From assembly GCA_023412745.1 (NCBI GenBank), contig JAEZBZ010000055.1, forward strand, positions 1-14,140: a stretch of DNA of 14,140 bases, written 5' to 3'. The stretch comes from Pseudomonadota bacterium. Its GTDB lineage: Bacteria > Pseudomonadota > Alphaproteobacteria > Rhizobiales > Hyphomicrobiaceae. A program made the position numbers and the translations under genes. This document shows positions 1 to 7,612 of the stretch, piece by piece (positions within the stretch are counted from its first letter, which is position 1; every line of letters begins with the position of its first letter). The notes under the pieces were generated by a model, which did not search any database, had not been told where the DNA came from, and worked only from the letters and a program-made list of their open reading frames with translations.

Positions 1-69
1 GGGGTGGCCGGTCGGGGGAGCGGGCCGGCTAGGTGCTTACGCCTAAGGCGGAAAGACTCTAGTTTACGG

Positions 70-91
70 GATCGCCGGTTCGCCGGCGATC
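70..91 (-). terminator. Hairpin at the end of phaB
   Basis: A perfect 9-bp inverted repeat (70-78 against 83-91) closes a 4-base loop, TTCG on the plus strand and CGAA in the phaB transcript. It overlaps the phaB stop codon (90-92). No clear U-run follows on the minus strand, so it may be a Rho-independent terminator lacking its tail, or a 3' end stabilising hairpin. The remaining 1-69 shows no gene; it holds only a small palindrome, CGCCTAAGGCG, near 40-52. Confidence 0.5.
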
Positions 92-815
92 AGGTCATGT
101 ACTGGCCACCGTTGGCATCAAGGCAAGCGCCGGTGATGAAGCCGGCGTCATCGGCTGCCAGGAAGGTCACGCAGCGCGCGATCTCCTCGGCGGTGCCCAG
201 CCGGCCAACCGGAATCAGCGGCAGGATCTTGGTGTCGAGCACCTCTTTCGGCACCGCCGCCACCATTTCCGTATTGATGTAACCCGGCGCGATGACGTTG
301 CAGGTGATGCCCTTGGCAGCGCCTTCCAGCGCAACCGCCTTGGTGAAGCCCAGCAAACCGGCCTTGGCCGCCGCATAATTGGCCTGCCCCATCTGCCCCT
401 TGCGACCGTTGATCGACGAGATCGAGATGATGCGGCCGAAGCTGCGCGAGCGCATGCTTTCGATCACGAGCCGGGTCAAATTGAAAACCGAGTCCAGATT
501 GGTCCGGATGACCGAATCCCAATTGTCCTTTGTCATCCGGTGCAGCATGCCATCGCGGGTGATGCCGGCGTTATTGACCAGCACATCGACGGGACCGAGG
601 TCCTTGACGATCTGCGCCACGCCCTTTTCGCAGGCGGCATAGTCACCGACGTCGAACTTGAAGACCGGAATTCCGGTTTCGGCCTGGAAATCGGTTGCGG
701 CTGCGTCGTTGCCTCCGTAATTCGCGGCAACCCGGTAGCCCTTGCTCTTGAGCGCGATCGAAATAGCCGCGCCAATGCCGCGCGTGCCTCCGGTTACAAC
801 CGCCACACGTGCCAT
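90..815 (-). CDS. phaB: Acetoacetyl-CoA reductase PhaB (NADPH-dependent SDR)
   Basis: Reduces acetoacetyl-CoA to (R)-3-hydroxybutyryl-CoA, the second step of polyhydroxybutyrate synthesis, in the cytoplasm. The 241-aa protein is a classical short-chain dehydrogenase: cofactor motif TGGTRGIG at residues 8-15, NNAG at 81-84, catalytic Ser134, and Tyr147/Lys151 in YAAAK. The end (residues 236-241, GGQYMT) resembles known PhaB proteins. The length matches the family (about 240-247). The ATG at 813-815 has a strong ribosome site, GGGAGGGT, just upstream. It lies 123 bp downstream of phaA on the same strand, so the two are probably co-transcribed, though structured repeats separate them. FabG is the nearest alternative; the phaA and phaR neighbours and the SINGRKGQ segment favour PhaB. 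Confidence 0.93.
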   Translation of the reverse strand: MARVAVVTGGTRGIGAAISIALKSKGYRVAANYGGNDAAATDFQAETGIPVFKFDVGDYAACEKGVAQIVKDLGPVDVLVNNAGITRDGMLHRMTKDNWDSVIRTNLDSVFNLTRLVIESMRSRSFGRIISISSINGRKGQMGQANYAAAKAGLLGFTKAVALEGAAKGITCNVIAPGYINTEMVAAVPKEVLDTKILPLIPVGRLGTAEEIARCVTFLAADDAGFITGACLDANGGQYMT

Positions 816-827
816 GGTGTACCCTCC

Positions 828-847
828 CGTACTCGTACTCGTACTCG
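828..847. repeat. Triple GTACTC tandem repeat upstream of phaB
   Basis: Three perfect head-to-tail GTACTC units (829-834, 835-840, 841-846), flanked by C and G so that CGTACT also repeats. On the phaB strand they read GAGTAC three times immediately before the GGGAGGGT ribosome site. They could be a slippage-prone spacer in the phaB leader, or simply a short microsatellite; nothing in the sequence decides. Confidence 0.7.
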
Positions 848-864
848 AAGTTTATTGTACGTTA

Positions 865-933
865 GGCGGGGTTTTATTGAAGTTAAGAGCTGGCGACGCG
901 GATATCGCCAGCCCGACCGCTTATTGCCCCGCC
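865..933 (-). terminator. Nested inverted repeats between phaA and phaB
   Basis: An inner 8-bp perfect hairpin (889-896 with 905-912, GCTGGCGA/TCGCCAGC, 8-nt loop) starts 27 nt downstream of the phaA stop on the minus strand. A second pair, GGCGGGG at 865-871 and CCCCGCC at 927-933, encloses it. On the minus strand the inner hairpin is followed by TCTTAACTTC rather than a U-run. It may attenuate transcription or protect the phaA message 3' end before phaB. Intrinsic termination is possible but not well supported. Confidence 0.4.
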
Positions 934-938
934 AGCCG

Positions 939-2126
939 TCAGTCGCGCTCCACACACATGGCGACACCCATGCCGCCGCCGATGCACAGCGTCGCCAGGC
1001 CCTTCTTGGCGTTACGGCGCTTCATCTCGAACAGCAACGTGTTGAGAACGCGCGCACCCGACGCACCGATCGGATGCCCGATAGCGATGGCGCCGCCGTT
1101 GACGTTAACTTTATCGGTATCCCAGCCGAGCCCCTTGTTCACCGCGCAGGCTTGGGCGGCAAACGCCTCATTGGCCTCGATCAGGTCGAGGCCGGCGACG
1201 GTCCAGCCGGCCTTTTCCAGCGCCTTCTTGGATGCCGGAATCGGCCCGGTGCCCATGATCGAGGGATCGACGCCGGCATGCGCCCACGACACGATGCGTG
1301 CGAGCGGCGTGATCCCGCGCTTCTTGGCTTCCGCCAGCGTCATCAGCACCACCGCGGCCGCGCCGTCGTTGATGCCGGAAGCGTTGCCGGCCGTGACCGT
1401 GCCGTCCTTTTCAAACGCCGGGCGCAGCTTGACGAGGCTATCGTAGGTTGCGCCGTCGCGGATGTATTCGTCATCAGAAACGACGGTCTCGCCCTTGCGG
1501 GTCTTGATTGTAACCGGTGTGATCTCGTCCTTGAACTTGCCGGCCTTCTTTGCGGCCTCGGCCTTGTTCTGCGAGGCGACGGCAAAGCGGTCCTGCTCCT
1601 CGCGCGTGTTCTGCCACTGTCGCGCGACGTTCTCAGCCGTCGTGCCCATGTGATAGCCGTTGAAAGCGTCCCACAGGCCATCCTTGATCATCGTGTCGAC
1701 GAACTTGACGTCGCCCATCTTTGTGCCCTCGCGCAGGTGGGCAACGTGCGGCGCCTGGCTCATGCTCTCCTGACCGCCGGCAACGACAATGGACGACGAT
1801 CCGAGCTGGATCTGCTGGGCGCCGAGCGCGACAGCCCTGAGGCCAGACCCGCAAAGCTGGTTCATGCCCCAGGCCGGGCTATCGACCGGAATGCCGGCAG
1901 CAATCGAGGCCTGACGCGCCGGGTTCTGGCCCTCGCCCGCCGCCAGGATCTGCCCCATGATGACCTCGGATACGTCGCCGGGCTCGATGTTGGCCCGCTC
2001 GATCGCCGCCTTGATCGCGACCTTGCCGAGTTCGTGCGCGGGCAGGCTGGCCAGCGCGCCGTTGAACGACCCGACCGGGGTACGCGCCGCGCTCGCAATG
2101 ACAATCGTCGAGTTGTCTGCGCTCAT
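939..2126 (-). CDS. phaA: Acetyl-CoA acetyltransferase (beta-ketothiolase) PhaA
   Basis: Condenses two acetyl-CoA into acetoacetyl-CoA, the entry step to polyhydroxybutyrate. The 395-aa length is typical of biosynthetic thiolases (about 390-394). Catalytic features are all present: nucleophile Cys92 in NQLCGSG, NEAF at 319-322, His351 in [10 protein letters not shown], and proton-exchange Cys381 in CIGGGMG. The ATG at 2124-2126 follows AGGAGA (2134-2139) at good spacing. It is the first gene of a phaA-phaB pair and is divergent from phaR, the usual alphaproteobacterial arrangement. A degradative acetoacetyl-CoA thiolase (AtoB) would look similar; the neighbours decide for PhaA. Confidence 0.95.
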   Translation of the reverse strand: MSADNSTIVIASAARTPVGSFNGALASLPAHELGKVAIKAAIERANIEPGDVSEVIMGQILAAGEGQNPARQASIAAGIPVDSPAWGMNQLCGSGLRAVALGAQQIQLGSSSIVVAGGQESMSQAPHVAHLREGTKMGDVKFVDTMIKDGLWDAFNGYHMGTTAENVARQWQNTREEQDRFAVASQNKAEAAKKAGKFKDEITPVTIKTRKGETVVSDDEYIRDGATYDSLVKLRPAFEKDGTVTAGNASGINDGAAAVVLMTLAEAKKRGITPLARIVSWAHAGVDPSIMGTGPIPASKKALEKAGWTVAGLDLIEANEAFAAQACAVNKGLGWDTDKVNVNGGAIAIGHPIGASGARVLNTLLFEMKRRNAKKGLATLCIGGGMGVAMCVERD

Positions 2127-2146
2127 TCGTTTGTCTCCTGGGGTGG

Positions 2147-2163
2147 CCCGGATTTGATCCGGG
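2147..2163. repeat. REP-like palindrome in the phaA leader
   Basis: CCCGGAT-TTG-ATCCGGG is a perfect 7-bp inverted repeat with a 3-nt loop, 8 nt upstream of the phaA ribosome site. Its CCCGGAT...ATCCGGG core resembles short palindromic repeats dispersed in alphaproteobacterial genomes (general knowledge, not searched). In the phaA messenger it would fold next to the Shine-Dalgarno sequence and could modulate translation. Confidence 0.5.
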
Positions 2164-2183
2164 ACAAGGCGTGGATTAACATC

Positions 2184-2214
2184 TGGACACTTATATAGAG
2201 ACGCTGGCTGTCCA
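2184..2214 (-). promoter_or_regulatory. Possible phaA promoter/operator
   Basis: On the minus strand an AT-rich TATATAAG stands out of GC-rich surroundings about 65-70 nt upstream of the phaA start and could be a -10 element. The best -35-like hexamer, TTGGAC, is only 12-14 nt away, shorter than ideal. A separated inverted repeat, TGGACA (2184-2189) and TGTCCA (2209-2214), flanks the AT-rich core and could bind a dimeric regulator. This is tentative. Confidence 0.25.
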
Positions 2215-2298
2215 ATTACGATAGCAGCCCTTCGCCGAGCCCGGCAATGCGGGCGTTGCGGATTAACCCAGACGCCCGACCCGGCTTCCGAATGGGAG

Positions 2299-2326
2299 TT
2301 GCCAGACTTTAGAGCTGTGCTAGCCT
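2299..2326 (+). promoter_or_regulatory. Candidate phaR promoter
   Basis: TTGCCA (2299-2304) matches the sigma-70 -35 consensus at five of six positions. After a 16-nt spacer comes TAGCCT (2321-2326) as a weak -10. The phaR start codon lies 26 nt further on, a plausible short leader. Upstream, 2239-2259 holds overlapping short inverted repeats (GCCCG/CGGGC and GCAA/TTGC) that might be operator sites, but I cannot assign them. Confidence 0.35.
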
Positions 2327-2352
2327 AGGTACCGGGAGTCTAACCACAAGAA

Positions 2353-3036
2353 ATGACCGCCATGCTCAGCAAGAACGACCCAGCCGGCGATAAGAAAGAA
2401 GCGGTGGTCATCAAAAAGTACGCCAACAGGCGACTATATAATACTGAGACAAGCACATACGTAACATTGGAGGATCTCGCCGCGATGGTGAGGTCTGACA
2501 GGGATTTTGTGGTTTTTGACGCCAAAACCGGCGATGATCTGACCCACTCCGTACTCACGCAGATTATCGTCGAGCAGGAAGGCCGTTCAGGCGGGCAGAC
2601 GCTCCTACCGATCCCGTTCCTGCGCCAGTTGATCCGCTTTTACGACGACAGCATCGGCAAAATGGTGCCGAGCTATCTCCAGATGAGCCTGGAAACGCTG
2701 GTCAAGGAGCAGGAACGGTTCCGCACCCAGTTCTCGCATATCCTGGGGCAGAACCCGTTCGGCGCGGCAGCGCTCGACGCCATGCAGGAACAGACCCGCA
2801 AGAACATGGCTATGTTCGAGAATGCCATGTCCATGTGGACACCATTTACGGGCGTGAAACCGAGTTCCGCCAACGCCCCACCGGCAGCCAGCCAAAACAG
2901 GCCAGAGCCTTCGCCTGAGGAACCCGCCAAGGCTTCGACAGGTGACACCCCTGGCAAGGCCGAACTGGAGGAGCTGAGAGAACAGCTCGCCTCCATGCAA
3001 GCCAAGATCGAGAAGCTGTCCAGCGGACGCGACTGA
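2353..3036 (+). CDS. phaR: Polyhydroxyalkanoate synthesis repressor PhaR
   Basis: PhaR binds PHB granules and DNA; in its free form it represses phasin and PHB genes, so granule formation induces phasin. The 227-aa protein has the PHB/PHA accumulation DNA-binding domain at about residues 18-80, starting IKKYANRRLYNT, then a second PHB_acc-type segment (about 84-125, starting LLPIPFLRQLIRFYDDS). A Pro/Ala/Ser-rich linker (170-200) leads to a charged C-terminal coiled coil (about 200-223, AELEELREQLASMQAKIEKL) probably used for oligomerisation. The start could be ATG 2353 or ATG 2362; neither has a strong ribosome site, and conservation begins later. It is divergent from phaAB, consistent with local control, and converges with the downstream EAL gene. 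Confidence 0.92.
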   Translation: MTAMLSKNDPAGDKKEAVVIKKYANRRLYNTETSTYVTLEDLAAMVRSDRDFVVFDAKTGDDLTHSVLTQIIVEQEGRSGGQTLLPIPFLRQLIRFYDDSIGKMVPSYLQMSLETLVKEQERFRTQFSHILGQNPFGAAALDAMQEQTRKNMAMFENAMSMWTPFTGVKPSSANAPPAASQNRPEPSPEEPAKASTGDTPGKAELEELREQLASMQAKIEKLSSGRD

Positions 3037-3078
3037 GGCAGTCTGCGTTTGTGGCGCAGGTCGATAGTCTTCCGACAG

Positions 3079-4866
3079 CTAGGCGGATTGTCTCAACAGC
3101 ATCGGCGGTTCCATCAGAACCGGCTCGCCGACGTGGAAGCCCTGCAGATAATCGATCCCGGCTTCGGTCAGCATCTCAATGGTCTGGTCGTCGCCGACCC
3201 ACTCCGCCACCGTCTCCATCTCGAAATGGCGACTCAGGTCGATCATGGCCTTGACGAAGACCCGGTCGCTGCTGTTGCGAGACATGTCCTTCACGAAGGC
3301 ACCGTCGATCTTGACCATATCGACCGGCAGCCGCTTCAAATTCGCGAACGAAGTATAGCCCGCGCCGAAGTCGTCGATGGCGACTCTGCAACCGAGCTCT
3401 TTCACCGTATCGACGAACAGGGCTGATTGATCGACGTCCTGGAGAGCGCTCGTTTCGGTGATCTCGATGGTCAACCGCTCCGCCACACAGCGCGTGCCGG
3501 CGAGGCTGCGCAGCGTATCGAGCCACTCGCGATCGCCACATGTCATGGCTGACACGTTGAGAGCCAGATGGAGAGACGGGTCACGTTTCAACAGATCGAT
3601 GGCGAGTTCGAGTGCGCGCCGATCGAGAACGTGAGCCAAGCCGAGCTGTTCTGCCACGCCGATGAATTGACTGGCCGGGACGGTCGTGCCGTCGTGCTGC
3701 ACGATGCGCAACAGGCATTCGTGAAAGACGGGCTGGCCCGTTCTGGCGGAGACGATTGGCTGCAGGGCCAGTCTCATCCGATTGTCGTTGAGCGCGGCCA
3801 TGACCTCGCGGGCGATAGTCAGGTTGCGTGAACGATCGGATTGCCGATGCGTACCCGACGCAAACGCGTAAAAGCCCTCGCTGGGGTTCAACCTGGCATG
3901 GGAAAGCGCCAGCATGGCGCAATCAATCGCCTTCTGGATGCAGTCGGCTTGGCTGGGGATCAGCACGCCACCGACAGAAATCGTCGCGGCCACTTCGCGA
4001 TCGGTGATCCCGATGCTTGCGCCGCGCACGGATTTGATCAGCCGGTTCGCGATCATCCGCATTGTCTCGGCGCTGCAGTCGTTCAGGATCACGCCGAACT
4101 TGTTGGACGCGTAACGCCCCACGATATCGCCCGAGCGGACGTTGCTGCGGATCAGTTTACCGACCGCCGACAGCACCTCGTCGCCAAACTGAAACCCGAA
4201 CATCTCATTGGTGGCCGACAGATGATTGACCGCGATCATCAGGAAGGCGTGATGACGCGTGGTGATCTCCCGCGATCGGCTTTTCTTCACCGCGGCATCA
4301 AGAGCTTCGATCAGCCGCGATCTCACGAGCTGTCCGGTCAGTTCGTCATGGTCATTGCGATGGCGAAGCTGGCCCGCGCTGGTATCCGGCGCATTGATCG
4401 TGCGGAGTATACCGACCGCGCGCGTCGGCCGGCCATCCGGCCCCGTCCACCAGCGGCCTTCGTCCTCGACCCAGATGCCGTCGCCAGCCTCGGTCATGAA
4501 CTTGTACCGCGCCCGATAGGGGACGCCATTGGACGGTACGGTTATCGGCCGATCACCCAACCACGGCAGCCGTTGCTCGGCCGGTTCGAAGGCAATCAGC
4601 GCGCGGAAACTTTCTCGCGTGGAAATCTGTTCGATGGACCGGAGACCCAGCACCTGCTGCGCATGGCTCTCCCAATCTAGTCGGTCGGTGGCGGCGTTCC
4701 AGGCATAGGCCAGCTCCCGAGCAGGCGAAGACGCCTCGGCTACGCGCGCCAGATCATCTGCATCGACGCGATGGCGCCGCTGCAGCGCGGACAGTGCGTG
4801 CGCGATATCTGCGTCGCTATACGCGATGCGCGCCGACTCTTCCTGTGGCGAACTGCAGTAAAACAC
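3079..4866 (-). CDS. PAS / degenerate-GGDEF / EAL c-di-GMP phosphodiesterase
   Basis: Predicted cytoplasmic enzyme hydrolysing cyclic di-GMP to pGpG. Order in the 595-aa protein: PAS-like sensor (about 52-156), GGDEF-family domain (about 170-335, beginning HDELTG), EAL domain (about 348-590). The cyclase signature is ASNKF at 253-257 instead of GGDEF, so diguanylate cyclase activity is not expected. The EAL domain keeps the metal and catalytic residues I can align: Glu383 in ECLLR (Cys replaces the usual Ala), Asn437, Glu468 in EITE, Asp498-Asp499 in DDFGAGYTS, Lys519, Glu554 and Gln575 in LQGF. The start is GTG (4864-4866) with GAGG close upstream. No transmembrane segment is evident, and the signal for the PAS domain is unknown. 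It converges with phaR across 42 bp. The 4867-4934 gap holds nothing I recognise. Confidence 0.88.
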   Translation of the reverse strand: MFYCSSPQEESARIAYSDADIAHALSALQRRHRVDADDLARVAEASSPARELAYAWNAATDRLDWESHAQQVLGLRSIEQISTRESFRALIAFEPAEQRLPWLGDRPITVPSNGVPYRARYKFMTEAGDGIWVEDEGRWWTGPDGRPTRAVGILRTINAPDTSAGQLRHRNDHDELTGQLVRSRLIEALDAAVKKSRSREITTRHHAFLMIAVNHLSATNEMFGFQFGDEVLSAVGKLIRSNVRSGDIVGRYASNKFGVILNDCSAETMRMIANRLIKSVRGASIGITDREVAATISVGGVLIPSQADCIQKAIDCAMLALSHARLNPSEGFYAFASGTHRQSDRSRNLTIAREVMAALNDNRMRLALQPIVSARTGQPVFHECLLRIVQHDGTTVPASQFIGVAEQLGLAHVLDRRALELAIDLLKRDPSLHLALNVSAMTCGDREWLDTLRSLAGTRCVAERLTIEITETSALQDVDQSALFVDTVKELGCRVAIDDFGAGYTSFANLKRLPVDMVKIDGAFVKDMSRNSSDRVFVKAMIDLSRHFEMETVAEWVGDDQTIEMLTEAGIDYLQGFHVGEPVLMEPPMLLRQSA

Positions 4867-4934
4867 GCGCCTCTACCCCCCGAAGCCCTCATGGGACGGA
4901 AGGTAAGGGACAACTAACTAACAGAGCTTGAATT

Positions 4935-5348
4935 TCACTCGCTGATCTGGAAATCGCGACGTGCGACACGAATGCCGATCGTGTAGCCGGCCACGACGTC
5001 GATCATCGCTGACAGCGTAATGAAGAAAAACACCGAGCTGGCAGCCTGCTTCACGAGCAGGAACTCGATCAGGCAGATGACGAAAACGATCATCGACAGG
5101 CCGTGGTCGAGCAGCGACGTCGTCGAGGTGTATGTCGCCTTCAACAGCTCGATGAACAGCAGCACCAGCACCAGCAGGATGAGAAAATCACCCCAGGTGA
5201 ACACCCAGCGCACGTTCTCGTGCAGCATGGGGATCTCGAACAACTTCTTCGACAGGATCACGTCCGGGGGAGCGTCGCCACCCAGCAGAACGATGACGTT
5301 GTAGAGAATGAACGCCACCGCAATAAGCGGAATCGCTCTGAGCGACAT
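4935..5348 (-). CDS. Conserved four-helix inner-membrane protein, function unknown
   Basis: A 137-aa hydrophobic protein with four likely membrane helices at about residues 5-22, 53-70, 82-99 and 103-125. The central part contains ELLKATYTSTTSLLDHGLSM and VKQAASSVFFFITLSAMIDV, a pattern I associate from memory with small uncharacterised membrane proteins of Rhizobiales. The ends look polar (IRVARRDFQISE). The ATG at 5346-5348 follows a strong GGGGAGG ribosome site, supporting expression. It lies downstream of rpmF on the same strand with a hairpin between. The FIELLKATYTS helix faintly recalls the phosphate-starvation PsiE family, but I would not assign that name. Confidence 0.8.
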   Translation of the reverse strand: MSLRAIPLIAVAFILYNVIVLLGGDAPPDVILSKKLFEIPMLHENVRWVFTWGDFLILLVLVLLFIELLKATYTSTTSLLDHGLSMIVFVICLIEFLLVKQAASSVFFFITLSAMIDVVAGYTIGIRVARRDFQISE

Positions 5349-5389
5349 CGGAGACCTCCCCGTATTGACCCTGCCGACCGCCTAATACC

Positions 5390-5405
5390 CCGGCCGAGGG
5401 GCCGG
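5390..5405 (-). terminator. Hairpin between rpmF and the membrane protein gene
   Basis: CCGGCC (5390-5395) and GGCCGG (5400-5405) form a 6-bp GC stem with a 4-nt loop, about 50 nt past the rpmF stop. The minus-strand sequence after it (GGTATTAGG) has no U-run, so a classical intrinsic terminator is doubtful. It could still separate rpmF from the following gene. Confidence 0.3.
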
Positions 5406-5455
5406 AATTATGTCACCTGACGACAAAACTCCGCCCTCAGCCATCGAGCCGCGAC

Positions 5456-5641
5456 CTAGACTTCGTTCTGCGGCTCGAGAATCTGCCGGCCGCGATACTT
5501 GCCGGACTTCAGATCGATATGATGCGGACGCCGGCGCTCGCCGCTGTCCTTGTCTTCGATATAGGTCGGTGCCTTCAGGGCGTCGGCCGAACGGCGCGAA
5601 CCGCGCTTCATCGGCGACATTTTTTTTCTGGGTACTGCCAT
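5456..5641 (-). CDS. rpmF: 50S ribosomal protein L32
   Basis: Structural protein of the large ribosomal subunit. The 61-aa sequence starts [20 protein letters not shown] and contains [20 protein letters not shown], unmistakable for alphaproteobacterial L32. It has no cysteines, so it is the zinc-independent form, which is normal in this class. The start at 5639-5641 has GGAG about 8 nt upstream; the same frame stays open to 5743, but that extension is not part of L32. It lies downstream of mtgA on the same strand, with 154 bp between. That gap contains an AT-rich TTTATAAG on the minus strand (near 5755-5765) that could be part of its own promoter. Confidence 0.97.
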   Translation of the reverse strand: MAVPRKKMSPMKRGSRRSADALKAPTYIEDKDSGERRRPHHIDLKSGKYRGRQILEPQNEV

Positions 5642-5795
5642 CGTCAAACTCCATTGCCCGGCTGGCCGCCGAAGCGCTTTACGGCATTTCTGCCAAATGA
5701 AACACAATAGCTTGCCGCGCCGGACTCTGCCCAGCGGGATCAACTCGCAGCGGGCTTATAAACGCATTTCGGACTGTGCGCCAGTCATTGCGCTG

Positions 5796-6593
5796 TTATC
5801 GCTCCGTGCCGAGGATGCACGCCGATCGAGCCGTGGCCGAACGTGCCCGTGACTCGATGATTTGTGCCACCCGCCGGGTTCCCGGACCAGGCTTACCGGC
5901 AATACGCACGATCGGATTGGGCAACGAGGCCGCCAACAGTGCCGCCTCCCGCTCGCTCAGGCGGGCGGCCGGCTTGCTGAAATGGTGACGTGCTGCGGCT
6001 TCAATGCCAAAGACGCCCGGCCCCCACTCGGCGATATTGAGATAGACCTCCAAAATCCGTTCCTTGGGCCACATCAGCTCCATCGCCAAGGTGATCCAGA
6101 TCTCCAACCCCTTACGGAATAAGTCTTTGGATTGCCAAAGAAAAAGATTTTTCGAGACCTGCATGCTGATTGTGCTGGCGCCACGGATTTCGTCCAATCC
6201 GCCATCCTCGGCCCGACGCAAGGCCGCACGCATTTCGCCGAAATCGATGCCCCAATGGCGGCAGAATTGGCCATCTTCGGACGTTATCACCGCCCGGATG
6301 AGATTGGGCGAGACATTATCCAGCCGGACCCAGCGCTGCTCGATTCCCTGCCCTGTTAACCTCTGCGCAAGCATAAGCGTCGACATCGGCGGATCGACAA
6401 AGCGGAACAGCAGCAAACCGATGACCGTCAACGCCGTCACTGCGGCTAGTGCCGCCACGATAGCCAGAGAACCATAGATGACAGCATGCCGCGCACAGCC
6501 CGGCGCGTGGTGCCAAATCCGCGCACTCCAGGGACGGGCCGCAATCGGTAAGGTCGGATTGTCACCCTCGAGCGGTCTGTCGTGCGAAACCAT
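5796..6593 (-). CDS. mtgA: Monofunctional biosynthetic peptidoglycan transglycosylase
   Basis: Polymerises lipid II into glycan strands at the periplasmic face of the inner membrane. From ATG 6591-6593 the protein is 265 aa. It has a cytoplasmic N-terminus, one membrane anchor (about 38-63), then a GT51 domain. Motifs: SEDGQFCRHWGIDF at 105-118 with catalytic Glu106; GASTISMQVSKNLFL at 138-152; RKGLEIW...KERILEVYLNIAEWG at 160-191, containing the second Glu. No transpeptidase domain follows, so it is MtgA rather than a bifunctional PBP. The frame stays open to a GTG at 6651-6653 (285 aa), but the extra residues are not family-like. Neither start has a good ribosome site. It is divergent from ispA. 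Confidence 0.93.
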   Translation of the reverse strand: MVSHDRPLEGDNPTLPIAARPWSARIWHHAPGCARHAVIYGSLAIVAALAAVTALTVIGLLLFRFVDPPMSTLMLAQRLTGQGIEQRWVRLDNVSPNLIRAVITSEDGQFCRHWGIDFGEMRAALRRAEDGGLDEIRGASTISMQVSKNLFLWQSKDLFRKGLEIWITLAMELMWPKERILEVYLNIAEWGPGVFGIEAAARHHFSKPAARLSEREAALLAASLPNPIVRIAGKPGPGTRRVAQIIESRARSATARSACILGTER

Positions 6594-6697
6594 ACTTGAA
6601 GGACCGGCCCGTTTGCGAGAAATGCTGCTATAGGGAACCCGCCCATTATGCACGGATCGCGGGTTCGGAATTCTTAAGACAGGTAGATGGCGTCAGA

Positions 6698-7600
6698 ATG
6701 GCCTTGCAGCAACAGCTCGACACGAATGCCGCGCTGATCGAAGCCCGGTTGCAACGCCTACTGACCGATGAGGCGCCCGCGTCTGCGCCCCCTCGGCTGC
6801 TCGAAGCCATGAGATATGCCGCACTCGGAGGTGGCAAGCGATTTCGTCCGTTCCTGGTTATCGAAAGCGCAAAACTGTTCGGCCTGGCACCCGAACAGGC
6901 GCTCGATGCCGCTGCCTCTGTTGAGCTGGTGCACTGCTATTCGCTGGTCCACGACGATCTGCCCGCCATGGACGATGACGAACTGCGCCGTGGCCGTCCG
7001 ACCGTCCACATCGCATTCGACGAGGCCACCGCCCTCCTTGCCGGCGATGCGTTGCTGACGCTGGCGTTCGAGGTCATGGCCGGGCCCGGTACGCACAGCG
7101 ATCCAGCCATCCGGTGTGACCTTGCGCTGGCCCTCGCCCGGGCATCCGGAACCGGTGGCATGGCGGGCGGCCAACAGCTCGATCTCGAGGCCGAGAGCAC
7201 ACCGCGCGAAGCGGCCAGCGATCCGGCCCGCGTGCGCGACATCCAAGAAAAGAAGACCGGCGCGCTGATTACGTTCTCGGTGGACGCCGGCGCCATCCTC
7301 GCGCGCGCGTCGGCGGCCGAACGGCAGGCGCTGACCACGTATGGCCGCTGTCTCGGCAGCGCCTTCCAGATCGCGGATGATCTGCTGGATGTCGAAGGCA
7401 CGGCTGCATCGGTTGGCAAGGCGACCGGTAAGGACGCCGCTGCGGGCAAGGCGACCTTCGTTTCGGCGCTCGGCATCGAGGGCGCGCGGGCTCTGCTGAG
7501 GCAGCTGGAAACGCAAGCGCTGGAAGCACTGAGCCCGTTCGGCAACCGCGCCGAAATTCTGCAGCAGGCCGTGGCGTTCGTCTCCAACCGGAAGAGCTGA
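6698..7600 (+). CDS. ispA: Farnesyl diphosphate synthase (class II polyprenyl synthase)
   Basis: Joins dimethylallyl and isopentenyl diphosphates to geranyl and then farnesyl diphosphate, the precursor of undecaprenyl phosphate, quinone side chains and hopanoids. The 300-aa protein matches bacterial FPP synthases. Features: GGGKRFRP at 44-51, first Asp-rich motif DDLPAMDDD at 86-94 (bacterial type, with the two-residue insert), GMAGGQQLDL at 154-163, and second Asp-rich motif DDLLD at 227-231. CYSLVH before the first motif is typical of the C15 enzyme, although C20 product formation cannot be excluded. The ATG at 6698 is preferred because family similarity begins there; the frame is open from 6596. 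It is divergent from mtgA across 104 bp. The usual neighbours xseB and dxs are not beside it. Confidence 0.92.
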   Translation: MALQQQLDTNAALIEARLQRLLTDEAPASAPPRLLEAMRYAALGGGKRFRPFLVIESAKLFGLAPEQALDAAASVELVHCYSLVHDDLPAMDDDELRRGRPTVHIAFDEATALLAGDALLTLAFEVMAGPGTHSDPAIRCDLALALARASGTGGMAGGQQLDLEAESTPREAASDPARVRDIQEKKTGALITFSVDAGAILARASAAERQALTTYGRCLGSAFQIADDLLDVEGTAASVGKATGKDAAAGKATFVSALGIEGARALLRQLETQALEALSPFGNRAEILQQAVAFVSNRKS

Positions 7601-7612
7601 ATTGCCGCCGCG

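Noticed and set aside
540..2198. Long 552-aa plus-strand open frame
   Set aside because: It lies antisense to phaB and phaA, which carry full catalytic motifs, and reads as Arg/Asp-rich low-information protein typical of GC-rich shadow frames.
3841..4680. 279-aa plus-strand open frame
   Set aside because: Antisense to the PAS/GGDEF/EAL gene, with no family motifs; a shadow of high GC codon use.
5456..5641. L32 as a zinc-regulated alternative paralogue because Zur is nearby
   Set aside because: Cysteine-free L32 is the standard form in alphaproteobacteria, and no Zur-box-like sequence lies upstream of it.
5642..5743. N-terminal extension of rpmF to an upstream start
   Set aside because: L32 proteins begin at MAVPR; the internal ATG has a proper GGAG site and the extension is not conserved-looking.
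6594..6653. 20-residue N-terminal extension of mtgA from a GTG start
   Set aside because: No ribosome site, non-conserved composition, and it would occupy much of the promoter space shared with ispA; ATG 6591-6593 gives a normal-length protein.
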